In this document: piece after piece, positions 20,158 to 30,000 of the stretch
Numbering within the stretch: the stretch's first letter is position 1
How the letters are laid out: the number at the start of each line of letters is the position of its first letter
Source: Ilyobacter polytropus
Lineage (GTDB): Bacteria; Fusobacteriota; Fusobacteriia; Fusobacteriales; Fusobacteriaceae
Assembly: GCA_003246855.1 (NCBI GenBank)
Contig: QKCP01000025.1
Span: 34,959 to 98,958 of the forward strand
Direction: 5' to 3'
DNA length: 64,000 bases
Made by a program: the position numbers and the translations under genes
The notes under the pieces: model-generated
What the model was told of the DNA's origin: nothing
What the model saw: only the letters and a program-made list of their open reading frames with translations
The model's database searches: none

Positions 20158-21846
20158 TTAATCCAATTTTCCCAATTCTTTCGCCACAAATTTTACAATC
20201 TCACTTATGTATGATTCAGAAAAATCAAATCTTATCCCAGCTGTTTTATATATCTCCTCTATTGGTTTTGAATACCCTAAATTAAGAAATTTCTCATAAT
20301 TCTCCAGTGCTTTGCCTTTGTCCTCTTTATAATTTTTGTAAAGAGCTATTGCTCCCAGTTGGCTCATTGCGTATTCTATATAGTAAAAAGGAACCTCAAA
20401 TATGTGCAACTGCTTTAACCAGCTTCTACCCTTTTCTTCTTCTAATCCGTCCCAGTCTATGCCGGTGTTAAACCTGTCCATGAGCTCGTTAAACTTTGAG
20501 TCCCTCTCTGAAGCCACGTGTTCTGGATTCAAGTACAGCCAATGCTGAAATGCGTCTATTATCATTACCCATGCTAAGGTTTCCAAACTTTTTATGTACT
20601 GCTCCCTTTTTGCTTTTTTCAAATCTTCATCGTCCGTATAAAACTGGTCCCAGTAATCCATGCTCATAAATTCCATTGACATAGATGCCAACTCCGCCAC
20701 CTCGCTGGGTTCTTCTTTGTATGTCATTATCCTTTCATCTGCAGTGGCGAATGAATGCAGGGCATGTCCCGATTCATGAAAAAAGGTCACCAGATCTGTG
20801 TGTATTCCAACTGCATTCATAAATATAAAGGCGGCTCCTGTTTCGTGCAGCGGATAGTTGTAGCCTCCCGGCGCTTTCCCTTTCCTGTTCTCTAGGTCTA
20901 AGTAGCCGGATTTCTCCATTTTTCTAAGTTTTTCAGAAAATTCAGGTTTTATTTTATGGAGTGCCTCACTGCTTTTCCTGAAAAACTCCTCCACTTTATT
21001 AAAAGGTTTAAGTATCCTCCCGTCTTCACTCGCATCTACATCCCAAGGCCTTAAGCTTTCTAGACCAAGTTTTTTTCTTTTCGTCTCATTTACACTTCTC
21101 AAAAATGGTACCACTACTTTTTCTACAGATTCATGAAATTTGTAGAGATCTTTTGGTGTATATGAGAATCTCCCTTTAAGTTTATGCATATAGTCTCGAT
21201 AGCTCTCAAATCCTTTATTTTTGGCCATCTCTACCCTGATATCCTTCAGTTCGTTAAAAAGGTTGTTGAGATTTTCAGACTCAACCGCCATACTTTCATT
21301 TATGGCTCTCCATGCGCGCTCTCTCAATTCCCTTTCGTTTTCCCTTAGGTATTTTCTCATCTGTGTAAGTGTGTGCTCTTCACCTTGAAATTGAACAGTT
21401 ATCCCAGAATATATCTCTGCGTATCTGTTTGAGAGTTCACTCTCTCTTACTTGAAGGGGTATGTTTTTTTCCTCAAACATCTCTATATCGTTGGCTAATA
21501 TACGTTTAAAATTTCCGTATTTTTCATCTGATAAGCCAGAAAAACAGGTGCTATCATATATTTTTTTGTTTATATCAAAGGAAGCTTTTTCATATTTAGA
21601 GATTATTTTAGAGTAAAACTCATTAAATATTTTAGAGTACTCCTCATTGTCAGCATTGCAAGTCATTTTTATATATTTCCATGCTAGCTCTTCACTTATT
21701 ATCATAGAAAGTTCGCTGTATTTCTCTATTAGCTCTACGAGCTCTCCTATCGTCCCCACAGGGGTATTCAAGATTTTAGAAACCGCTTCTTGCAGCACTT
21801 TTTCATCTGCAACTTCAAAACCTTTAGAAAAGTATTTCCTATCCAT
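20158..21846 (-). CDS. M3 family oligoendopeptidase
   Basis: A zinc metallopeptidase of family M3 that cuts short peptides in the cytoplasm. The active-site motif is TFFHESGHALHSF, with the third ligand Glu in EPSEVAELASMSME about 25 residues later. Length is 562 residues, without a signal peptide. It belongs to the M3 subgroup distinct from PepF; the other M3 protein in this window (61793-63709) is PepF-like and exported. It follows the Bax-like gene by 12 bp, so both are on one transcript. Confidence 0.92.
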   Translation of the reverse strand: MDRKYFSKGFEVADEKVLQEAVSKILNTPVGTIGELVELIEKYSELSMIISEELAWKYIKMTCNADNEEYSKIFNEFYSKIISKYEKASFDINKKIYDSTCFSGLSDEKYGNFKRILANDIEMFEEKNIPLQVRESELSNRYAEIYSGITVQFQGEEHTLTQMRKYLRENERELRERAWRAINESMAVESENLNNLFNELKDIRVEMAKNKGFESYRDYMHKLKGRFSYTPKDLYKFHESVEKVVVPFLRSVNETKRKKLGLESLRPWDVDASEDGRILKPFNKVEEFFRKSSEALHKIKPEFSEKLRKMEKSGYLDLENRKGKAPGGYNYPLHETGAAFIFMNAVGIHTDLVTFFHESGHALHSFATADERIMTYKEEPSEVAELASMSMEFMSMDYWDQFYTDDEDLKKAKREQYIKSLETLAWVMIIDAFQHWLYLNPEHVASERDSKFNELMDRFNTGIDWDGLEEEKGRSWLKQLHIFEVPFYYIEYAMSQLGAIALYKNYKEDKGKALENYEKFLNLGYSKPIEEIYKTAGIRFDFSESYISEIVKFVAKELGKLD

Positions 21847-21858
21847 CCTGCCTCATTC

Positions 21859-22716
21859 CTATCTTTTTAAAGTATATTTATCATAACTGTCCAAGTTATT
21901 TTCAGATATTATCTTGTTTAACCTCACAACATACTCTTGTTTTAATTCAGAATAGTTTTCCAAATGCTTCGTCAATTCTACATAATTTTCCGTTTTATAT
22001 GCATACTCTCTAAACTTCTTATAATAGCTTAGTACCGCTATTTTATAAAAATAATCCTCCAGACACTCCTTAAGGCTGTTGTACTTCTTCAGGTACACCT
22101 TATATCCATTTCTATATCCAAATTTTGAAGGTACTCTTGGTTCAGTTTCATCAAAAGACCATATCCCAAAAACGTTGTTTGCTTCTTTGAAAAATCTTGA
22201 GGTACCCCATCCACTCTCAATTATCGCTTGTCCTAATACAATTGCTGGTGGAGGTGGGCTAAGTTTTACAAGGAGCTCCTCTATACTCTCATCCTCGACC
22301 TTATATTCAGACAGCAGCCTTTCTAAAAACTCATTTTCGCTCTTCTTGAGTTTTTTCCCTGACTTCATCTTGGCATATATCTTTTCTGTTTTTCTCTTTT
22401 TCTCTAATATTTCCTCTTTTACAATTAAAATTGTCGGCAGCATCAACTGTACAAATTTCTCTTTTTTTTCATTCACGTCCAGCTCAGCCAAATCGTAATT
22501 ATTCACGTCATAGACTATTGGTTTTACTTCTTCATCTTTAAAACTAACTATACTGTCTTTATTGTATACTGTTTTTTCCTGGAAGCTTTCATCGGCCACC
22601 ACCTCTTCTAAAGTGAAAATAGGGTCTACCTTTTTCTGAAAGCTTGATGTGACTTTAAAATAAAAAAGTTCAAAAGCCAAGAAAAAAATCAGCACCTGAA
22701 TTAATCCTCTTCTCAT
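21859..22716 (-). CDS. Bax-like glucosaminidase-domain protein
   Basis: A membrane-anchored or exported protein: MRRGLIQVLIFFLAFELFYF forms an N-terminal hydrophobic segment. The C-terminal half, from about residue 150, matches the glucosaminidase (GH73-like) domain of E. coli Bax: PPPAIVLGQAIIESGWGTS with the catalytic Glu, NNVFGIW, and a YKVYLKKYNSL segment. Such enzymes hydrolyse the glycan strands of peptidoglycan. The stretch between is charged and helical. The ATG at 22716 follows an AAGGGGA site; an earlier start at 22740 would include it. It overlaps the end of the methyltransferase gene, indicating coupling. Confidence 0.82.
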   Translation of the reverse strand: MRRGLIQVLIFFLAFELFYFKVTSSFQKKVDPIFTLEEVVADESFQEKTVYNKDSIVSFKDEEVKPIVYDVNNYDLAELDVNEKKEKFVQLMLPTILIVKEEILEKKRKTEKIYAKMKSGKKLKKSENEFLERLLSEYKVEDESIEELLVKLSPPPPAIVLGQAIIESGWGTSRFFKEANNVFGIWSFDETEPRVPSKFGYRNGYKVYLKKYNSLKECLEDYFYKIAVLSYYKKFREYAYKTENYVELTKHLENYSELKQEYVVRLNKIISENNLDSYDKYTLKR

Positions 22717-22717
22717 A

Positions 22718-23368
22718 TCATCCCCTTTTTTGAAACACAATTATATTCTTATCGTTATTCTTAACTATATCAAATTGAAGCTTGCCAGCTATCCATTCAA
22801 ACGTCTTTGGGCTATAAAAAGATATGTGAGTAGGGTCCTGGATGTACCACCACCTTGCAAACTCAAACTTTTTCGCAGTATGAAAGTTTGTCATTATTGC
22901 CAAGTATCCTTTTTCTCCTATATGCTTTTCAAGCTCAATTAAAACCGGCATTGGATCCCATATGTGCTCAAATACCTCTGTAGACAATATCATATCATAA
23001 GTTTTGCCAGTATATATCTTTTCTGGAGAAAAATACTTGTCGTAAATATCAACTTTATACCCTTGTTTCTTCAAAACCGTTGCGAGTACAGGTTCTGGAC
23101 CAGATCCATAGTCCAAAAAATATTCCGGTTTTTTTATTCCATCTAAGGTATAGGCTATGAATTTATCAAAATAGGCTGTATACACAGGATCATCTGCGCT
23201 ATTATTATGATTCTCATACCTCTTAAACTCTTCACCTGACTCCAATATATGTGATTTATCCATAAAAATAAAATCACAATTGGAACAATGATGGTAAAGT
23301 TTTTCCCAGCTCTTATTAGCTACCTCTATCTTTTTGTATACATTTTCCCCGCATACATTACAAATCAT
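22718..23368 (-). CDS. Class I SAM methyltransferase with N-terminal zinc ribbon
   Basis: The N-terminus holds two Cys pairs, CNVCGE and CSNC, forming a probable zinc ribbon. It is followed by a class I methyltransferase core: the SAM-binding YFLDYGSGPEPVLA, DIYDKYF as the acidic strand, and STEVFEHIWDP as the motif after it (Methyltransf_23 type). Substrate is unknown. The start is the ATG at 23368, 8 bases after AGGAG; the GTG at 23377 overlaps that site. It is the first gene behind the perfect-consensus promoter at 23402-23430 and overlaps the Bax-like gene. Confidence 0.8.
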   Translation of the reverse strand: MICNVCGENVYKKIEVANKSWEKLYHHCSNCDFIFMDKSHILESGEEFKRYENHNNSADDPVYTAYFDKFIAYTLDGIKKPEYFLDYGSGPEPVLATVLKKQGYKVDIYDKYFSPEKIYTGKTYDMILSTEVFEHIWDPMPVLIELEKHIGEKGYLAIMTNFHTAKKFEFARWWYIQDPTHISFYSPKTFEWIAGKLQFDIVKNNDKNIIVFQKRG

Positions 23369-23401
23369 ATCTACCACTCCTAATTAACTTTCAGGACCTA
23401 T

Positions 23402-23430
23402 ATTATACTTTGAAGCCTCCATTTTGTCAA
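23402..23430 (-). promoter_or_regulatory. Perfect-consensus promoter for the methyltransferase operon
   Basis: Minus-strand TTGACA (23425-23430), 17 bases, TATAAT (23402-23407): an exact sigma-70 consensus. The -35 touches the U-run of the lpxD terminator, so termination and initiation are packed together. Confidence 0.85.
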
Positions 23431-23457
23431 AAAAAGGCCGCTAAAATTTTAGCAGCC
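23429..23457 (-). terminator. Terminator after lpxD
   Basis: Stem GGCTGCTAAAA/TTTTAGCGGCC on the minus strand (23447-23457 with 23436-23446, one wobble) is followed by seven T residues (23429-23435). It closes the rsmG-tamB-bamA-skp-lpxD string. Confidence 0.9.
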
Positions 23458-24473
23458 TATTTATCCTCTTCTAAATTTTTTAATCTTTTTTCGAATAATT
23501 TAACTTTTTTTACAAGTTCAGGGAGTCTTTTTAGCGATATCATTACTTTTAAGTTCTCTTTGTGGTCAATTAACGGGTATCCAGATACAAATGAGTTTGC
23601 CTCTACATCATTTGTAACCCCTGATTTAGGCCCTATTGTCACATTATCACCTATCTTCAGATGTCCTGACACTCCAACCTGCCCCGCCAAAGTTACGTTA
23701 TCCCCTATCTCTGTACTGCCGGATATCCCTACCTGAGCTACCATCAGACAGTTTTCTCCTATTATATCATTATGCCCAACATGCACTAGGTTGTCAAACT
23801 TGGTATAGTTCTTTATAATTGTATCCCCAATAGCACCCCTGTCTATTGTTGTGTTTGCCCCTATTTCCACGTTGTTTCCTACTATTACCCTTCCTATCTG
23901 GTCTATCTTGGTGTTGTTACCATTCACCTTGACGAATCCAAACCCATCAGACCCGACTACTGCGCCAGGTTGTACTATGCAGTTATCCCCTAGCTCACAG
24001 AACTCCCTTATAGATACATTGGAGTAGATGGTACAGTTTTTACCTATCTTTACCCCTTGAGATATAGTAACATTTGGGTATATTACAGTACCTTCTCCTA
24101 TATGAACATCATGCCCTATATAGCAGTGTGGCCCTACCTCTACCCCCTCTGCAAGTTCTGCGCTGTCTTCTATGGATTTCACCATTTTTTTCAGTTTGGG
24201 CTTGAAATATGAAAGTAGTATAGGCATAACTTCCCTCGGGTTTCTAGTGACTTTTATGTAGGTCTTCCCCTCTGGCAAATTTTCTATCGGAGGCACTATA
24301 ACTGCTCCCGCTCTTGTTCTTAGTATTTGTTTTATAAATTTCTCGTCAGCTGCAAATGTAAGATCCCCCTCTTGGGCTTGAAAAAAGGGAGAAAGACCTT
24401 TTACCTCAAGATCTTTATCCCCCTCTATTTCTCCCCCTAGAAGAGAAGCTATCTCTGAAATTTTATATTTCAT
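23457..24473 (-). CDS. lpxD: UDP-3-O-acylglucosamine N-acyltransferase
   Basis: LpxD adds the second acyl chain in lipid A synthesis and shows the cell makes lipopolysaccharide. The N-terminal uridine-binding domain includes GDLTFAADEKFIKQI. From about residue 105 a left-handed hexapeptide beta-helix runs to residue 310, with the catalytic histidine in LVHVGHNDIIGENC. A coiled tail (LVKKVKLFEKRLKNLE) ends the protein. Length 338 is normal. It follows skp by 25 bp and is the last gene of the outer-membrane assembly string. Confidence 0.95.
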   Translation of the reverse strand: MKYKISEIASLLGGEIEGDKDLEVKGLSPFFQAQEGDLTFAADEKFIKQILRTRAGAVIVPPIENLPEGKTYIKVTRNPREVMPILLSYFKPKLKKMVKSIEDSAELAEGVEVGPHCYIGHDVHIGEGTVIYPNVTISQGVKIGKNCTIYSNVSIREFCELGDNCIVQPGAVVGSDGFGFVKVNGNNTKIDQIGRVIVGNNVEIGANTTIDRGAIGDTIIKNYTKFDNLVHVGHNDIIGENCLMVAQVGISGSTEIGDNVTLAGQVGVSGHLKIGDNVTIGPKSGVTNDVEANSFVSGYPLIDHKENLKVMISLKRLPELVKKVKLFEKRLKNLEEDK

Positions 24474-24498
24474 CAGCTCTCCTCCAGTCAGTTTATTT

Positions 24499-24987
24499 TT
24501 ATAAGTCTATTTTTTCAGATTTTTCCAAGAATTTCAACACCTTTTCGGTTATATCCTCTCCACCGAATTTTACTGCACCGGCTTCAAAGACATATTCATA
24601 CTTTTCTTTTTTGGCAACTTGTTTTATAGCTGTGTCTATGTCACTAGATACTTTAGAATATTCCTTATATTTAAGCTGCTCCAAATTTTGTTGCAGCATC
24701 TGATAATACTGTTTAAACGCCTTTTCTTGTTTTGCATAATTTTCTTTATCTTCTTTGCTTATCTTATCCCCTTTAGCTTGAAGGTCCTTAGATAATTTTT
24801 CAAGTTCCTTGGCTTTTACATCTACATCTTTTTGCATTTTATCCTTTTCATTATTCAGAAGTTTGGTAGCATTTTGAGTACCAGAATACTTTTGCATTAT
24901 TAGTTGAGTGTCTACTGTACCTAGCTTTAAAGCAAATGAAAATACCGACATCGACATTAAAAGTGCAATAATTAAGATTTTCTTCAT
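24499..24987 (-). CDS. OmpH/Skp-like periplasmic chaperone
   Basis: A small periplasmic chaperone that carries unfolded outer-membrane proteins to BamA. It has a signal peptide (MKKILIIALLMSMSVFSFA), the short strand LGTVDTQLIMQKY that forms the trimer body, and a long charged helical hairpin (residues about 45-125) with regular Lys/Glu periodicity, then VFEAGAVKFGGEDITE. Length is 162 residues. The position between bamA and lpxD is the classical one. Confidence 0.9.
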   Translation of the reverse strand: MKKILIIALLMSMSVFSFALKLGTVDTQLIMQKYSGTQNATKLLNNEKDKMQKDVDVKAKELEKLSKDLQAKGDKISKEDKENYAKQEKAFKQYYQMLQQNLEQLKYKEYSKVSSDIDTAIKQVAKKEKYEYVFEAGAVKFGGEDITEKVLKFLEKSEKIDL

Positions 24988-25060
24988 TATTTTACCCCCT
25001 GAAATTTATTTTTAATTTTTTTTGACTGTTTCTATTATTTAAAGCTGTATCGTATAAAAT

Positions 25061-27076
25061 CTAGAATGTCTGACCTATGTTAAAGTAAAATTTACCACCG
25101 GTTTTGTCTGAATCCCCTATAGGCCATCCGTAGTCAAATCTAAGCGGACCAAGAGGTGTATTCAGCCTGAATCCTAAACCATAGGACTGTTTGATATCGT
25201 TAGGGAAATCTTCATTGTACTCTAGCTTTTCCCCATCACTGTCCCATGCCCTACCAAAATCATAGAATAGTACAAACTGGGTCATGTCGTTTAATTTTGT
25301 CCTGTTTTCTATGTTTCCATAGAGCTCTTCTACCCCTCTGTATTCACCGTAGTCATATCCCCTAAGTGAGTTTGCTCCCCCCACTCTAAATTTCTGAGAA
25401 TCTTTTATGCTATCCGTAGCTATACCGCCGACTACCCTGTACGCCATCACGTTGTTATCGAATAGTCCCCTGTGGTATTTTCTGAGCTCCAGTTCTGTAT
25501 CGTAGAAATCGCTGCCGTCTAGAACCTTACCTAGTTCTATTGTATACCTAGCATACTCCCCTTCTGTCGGGTTGAATATACTATCTCTCGTATCGTATAT
25601 TATCGAAGGATAGACGCTGACTACTTCGTACTCATCGTTAAGTTCATCGTCTACGTCGTACTCCTGTACAAACTCAACCTTACTGCCTAACTTTACCCTA
25701 ACGTTTTCTGTGAGACCTTTACCTACAGATGCTTTAAAACCTACCTTTTTAATCTCATTGGCAAGTATACTGTCGCTATCCGTGTACTCGGTCCTGTAAA
25801 TTCCCCATCCCCAAGAAACCCTGTCTGTATCCTTTATCCATGGGTCTGAAAAACTAAGTTCATACATTATCCTGTCCTCAGAGGTTGCTTCGTAAGATAG
25901 TTTTACTGTCTGGCCTTTACCCTTGAAGTTGGTATCCTGCAAAGATAGGGTCCCGACAAGGCCAACTGCAGACCCGTAGGAAATTGCACCATTTATGGAT
26001 CCGGTCCTGTTCTCATCAAAAAGCATCACCAGTATTTTGCTGTTCGGATCGTCCGGTATTGATTTAAACTCGTATTTTATATTCTTAAAAAGTCCTATTC
26101 TAAAGAGGTTCCTAATAGATTTTTGAAGTTTATTCCGGTCGAACACTTCACCCTCTTTGAGTACTATCTCCCTATCTATGACAAAGTTTTCTGTTTTGAG
26201 GGATGATTTTTCAGGGCTCCTTCTTTCGCCACTTTCTTTTTTAATCATTTTTTTGTAGATTATCTCTTTTATCACGCCTTCTGTAACTGTTATTTCCAGC
26301 TCCATTTCAGGTGTGAGTCTCAGGTTGGAGAAGTTTGCAAGTGTATAGCCTGCTTCATGGTATTTATTCAGTATCCTGTCCTTATCCTCTCTGAGTGTGT
26401 TTATATTGTATACCTCTCCTGATTTGGTTTCCATCACTCCTAAAAGCTCTTCTTCTGTAAACAGTGTATTTCCGGTTATTTTTATTCCGGTTATTACCTG
26501 ATTTTCTAGCACATTGTACTTTACGTATATGCCATCTTCATATTTTAAAACTTCCGGACTTACGTCCCTAAAGTATCCCGTTTCTAGTATCTTTCTCTGC
26601 CCTTCGAGTATCGCGCTTTTGGAGAAATAGGCCCCCACTTTTGCCGGTATTTTAGCCAAAATCTCTTCGTTGGATAAAGTCATGTTACCGTATATCTCTA
26701 CGCTTTTAATTATGAGAGACTTGTCCACTGTTTCTTGCTCTGAAAGTGGTAATATCCCCTGTTCTCTCAATAAATCCTTTGCGTTTTCGCTTTCTTTAAT
26801 TTCTATTACAAGCCTCACTCCGGCATCGTATAGCTGCGGGTACATCGACAAATCTTCTATATACGCCTTTTTTTTCAGCTTGAGGTAGTCATTCAGCATC
26901 TGAGTAGTGCTGTATTCCTCACCCATTTTAGATTCCATGTCGTTTAAAATTACTTCTACCGGTATCTCCTTATTGTTCACAATTTGGATGTCGGTTATTT
27001 TTATGCTTTCATCCATCTCTGAAAATGCGGAGAAACTAATTAAAAGCATCATAACATATACAACATATTTTTTCAT
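25061..27076 (-). CDS. bamA: Outer-membrane assembly factor BamA
   Basis: BamA folds and inserts beta-barrel proteins. A signal peptide (MKKYVVYVMMLLISFSAFS) is followed by four recognisable POTRA domains, beginning near IKITDIQIVNN, IIKSVEIYGNMTLS, ITGIKITGNTLF and the segment before IREIVLKEGEVFDRNK, rather than the five of E. coli. The Omp85 barrel includes KFRVGGANSLRGYDYGEYRG (the VRGF/Y-type loop 6 motif as LRGY) and ends in GQTF with a C-terminal Phe. The ATG at 27076 follows GGGAAGGG; an earlier start at 27121 would overlap tamB. It lies 22 bp after tamB. Confidence 0.94.
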   Translation of the reverse strand: MKKYVVYVMMLLISFSAFSEMDESIKITDIQIVNNKEIPVEVILNDMESKMGEEYSTTQMLNDYLKLKKKAYIEDLSMYPQLYDAGVRLVIEIKESENAKDLLREQGILPLSEQETVDKSLIIKSVEIYGNMTLSNEEILAKIPAKVGAYFSKSAILEGQRKILETGYFRDVSPEVLKYEDGIYVKYNVLENQVITGIKITGNTLFTEEELLGVMETKSGEVYNINTLREDKDRILNKYHEAGYTLANFSNLRLTPEMELEITVTEGVIKEIIYKKMIKKESGERRSPEKSSLKTENFVIDREIVLKEGEVFDRNKLQKSIRNLFRIGLFKNIKYEFKSIPDDPNSKILVMLFDENRTGSINGAISYGSAVGLVGTLSLQDTNFKGKGQTVKLSYEATSEDRIMYELSFSDPWIKDTDRVSWGWGIYRTEYTDSDSILANEIKKVGFKASVGKGLTENVRVKLGSKVEFVQEYDVDDELNDEYEVVSVYPSIIYDTRDSIFNPTEGEYARYTIELGKVLDGSDFYDTELELRKYHRGLFDNNVMAYRVVGGIATDSIKDSQKFRVGGANSLRGYDYGEYRGVEELYGNIENRTKLNDMTQFVLFYDFGRAWDSDGEKLEYNEDFPNDIKQSYGLGFRLNTPLGPLRFDYGWPIGDSDKTGGKFYFNIGQTF

Positions 27077-27098
27077 CTGCAACCCTTCCCTCCATCTG

Positions 27099-30000
27099 CT
27101 ACTTGAATTTAAATATATCAAATATCGAATCTAGCCTTTTTTTAAAGTTTAGATTGATATGGTAGTTTAGTTGGTTTTCTCTATCACCTGAAAGGTCAGA
27201 TGATAGTTTTTGTGCACCTATCCCCCAAGATATATTCTCCTTTATTTTGTAGTCAAGCCACAAATCATAGGTGTCTATTGTATCTGTGTTCTGTGTATCT
27301 GACAAGCTGGCCTTTGCATTCCAGTTTATAACATCTTTGTAAAGAGGGTTTTGTAGTTCTATCGCTGCCCCTAATCTAAGTGTCTCCGAGTCTACATACT
27401 GACCCTCCTGATATTGATAAGCCACTATATCCGATGAGATTTTTATACTCTCTATACCAAATATCCTTTCGAGTTCACTGGAAATTGGTCTGAATAGCTG
27501 CTCACTTATCTGCTTGTCTAAAATGTCTTTTACCACTGCGTTGGCCGACGACTCGTCAAGTGTATTGTGAAATATGAGCAGTGACCCTATATCCTCTTGT
27601 GAAAGCCCTGAGCTTGAGGTGAGCTGAAGCTCAAGATTGTCGTACTCCCCGTTTATATTCACGTAAACTTCTTCGTTTGCAATTTCAGATCTAGCAGTTA
27701 TAGATATGCTAGGGTTTATGTCTGGAAAATAATCATTTTCGTCGCTAAAAATAAGTACACCATTCTGTATTTCAAACAGGTTGTTATTGAATGTTATTAC
27801 TCCGTCTTCTGTAAATATCCTACCCAGAAAATTGAATTTACTGTTTCTATATCTTAGCTTACCTGCACCTTCTATGTTTGCTTCAAAGTCCTCCACCAAA
27901 GGCATCTTTTCTATCCTGAACTTAATTGGCTCAGCTATCATGAGGTCTATATCCATCTTAAAACCATTTTGAGCTTGCTTTTCTGGCTCTATGGCTAATA
28001 AGTTGGTATCTATATCCCTTCTGAAGTTAAATACATCCTTTTTAAAGAACTCTTTTAAGAAACCCAGCTTTGGCTTAACCTCTGTATCTTTTTTTGCAGT
28101 TTTCTCAAATACCGGTATCCCTAGTATCTCCCCTTTTTCAACAACTATATCTCCTGTGACTGCATTTTTCTGCAGTTTAAGATCGGAGCTAAGTATGAGG
28201 TCTATAACTTTTAGATAGTTGTAGGATATACTGTCTAGCTTGAGGTTCAGGTAGTAGTCGTTTAGGTCTATTTTTTTCTCTTCTAAATTTTTCAGCGACA
28301 ACTCAGGAAGTCTCAAGTAACCTTCCATATCGATATCCCCATTATTTACTTTACCATCAAACTTAGCTATTTTAACCTCTTTTTTATCCAGATTTATATC
28401 TGTAGATATTCCACTGAAGTCAAGTTTTTTATCCTCTATGCTAAAACCGAGGTCTCCTATACTCAGCTTTCCCTGGTTTCCTTCATCGCTTATGTACAAG
28501 TCCATCGTGGCCGCTCCAACTAGATTCGATACATTTTTTTTGTACAAGAATATGTTCAAGAATTTCAAATCGATATCTTCTGATTTTAACCTGAACTTAT
28601 AGTCAAAAGGTTGGTAAGCCATCTCGCCAGTTAAATTCAGATTATTTCCCTCATAGTCGAGGTTCATTTTATTTATCTCAAATCTGTTCGAGTCTCCTAC
28701 CACGTAGGCATCTATATTTTCAATGTCAAACTCTGATACCTTTATATTTCTGCTTCTCAATGCCGCACTATACTTTAGCTCTTTAAATTTACCCTCAAGG
28801 TCCATATCTATGAAAAGTTTCCCTTGAGCAACTTTTTTATTAAAAAGGTAGGACAGTTTTTCAAAATCTAAGCTTTCATTAGGCATAGATATCTTCAAAT
28901 TTTCATTTTCAAAATCTATATAACCCTTGGCTCCTAACAGCTTCTCATCGTTGTTATCTAGCAGTGAAAACTCTTGAAAATTCAAAACGCCGCTGCTTAG
29001 GATTTTTTTGATGTCTCCGCCCCTATAAGTCATTCTCAATTTTGCATCAGGTACCTGTCTACCTCTATAGTACACGTTATCTAGTACTACATCTGAGGCT
29101 GCCTTCACATCATCAAAATTTCCCCAAGCGTTTAATTCGCCTATTACCCTATATCTGAAGTTTTTATCGTTGTAGTAGGAAAAAAGACTGTTCTCAAAAA
29201 TATTGAACTTCAAGTCAAAATTCGAGTTTTTGATGTCCACCTGGCCGTTTACCAGATTCTTATCTATGTATAGATTCTCAAACTTAAGCTGGCCAGCTTT
29301 GTACATGACCTTACCCTTAGTGGCTATATTTTCAAAATTCTTGTAGTTTAGCTTTAGATTTTTTAGGTCAACTGTTACAAGCGGGTCAGATATCCTGCCT
29401 TCCACTTTTCCGCTTATTTCACTCGCTGTCCCACCGAAGCCTTTCTCTTTTAAGAGATGTACTTTTTCAAGGTAAAAATCTTTAAGCTCATACTTGAGGT
29501 CAATATTACTCTCTATTATATTATAGTAACCAGAGATTGTCAAAAGATTGTTAGATATCTCTTGGAAATGCAATTCGTTATTTTCAAAAGAGCTCTTTAC
29601 CAGGATATCATATAATTTTTCCCCGTTATACCCAATATTTCCAAACTTAGTATCTCCGTAAGCTTTTAACTCTTCGTCATAATTTATGAAAATTTTCGTT
29701 TTTAAACCTTCGTATTTAAGATAGTATTTTCCAATTTTACTTTCAGCATCCACGTACGCCTCAAACTTTTTGCCCTTTCCTTTTAGGAGAGCCTTTCCTG
29801 TGAATTCAGCTTCTATATCTTTTTTCAGAAGCTGGCCTACATCTAGGTTTAACTTTTGAAAGTTTACCCTATAGGTCAAGTCATCTAGGTTAGCTATTCC
29901 AATAGCCTCTACATCATAACCCGCCTTTTTGGCGCTGGCATGCTCTAGAGTTACGACGTTGTCCTCCGCAGAAAATTTAAGAGCAAGCTCCTCAAAGTAC

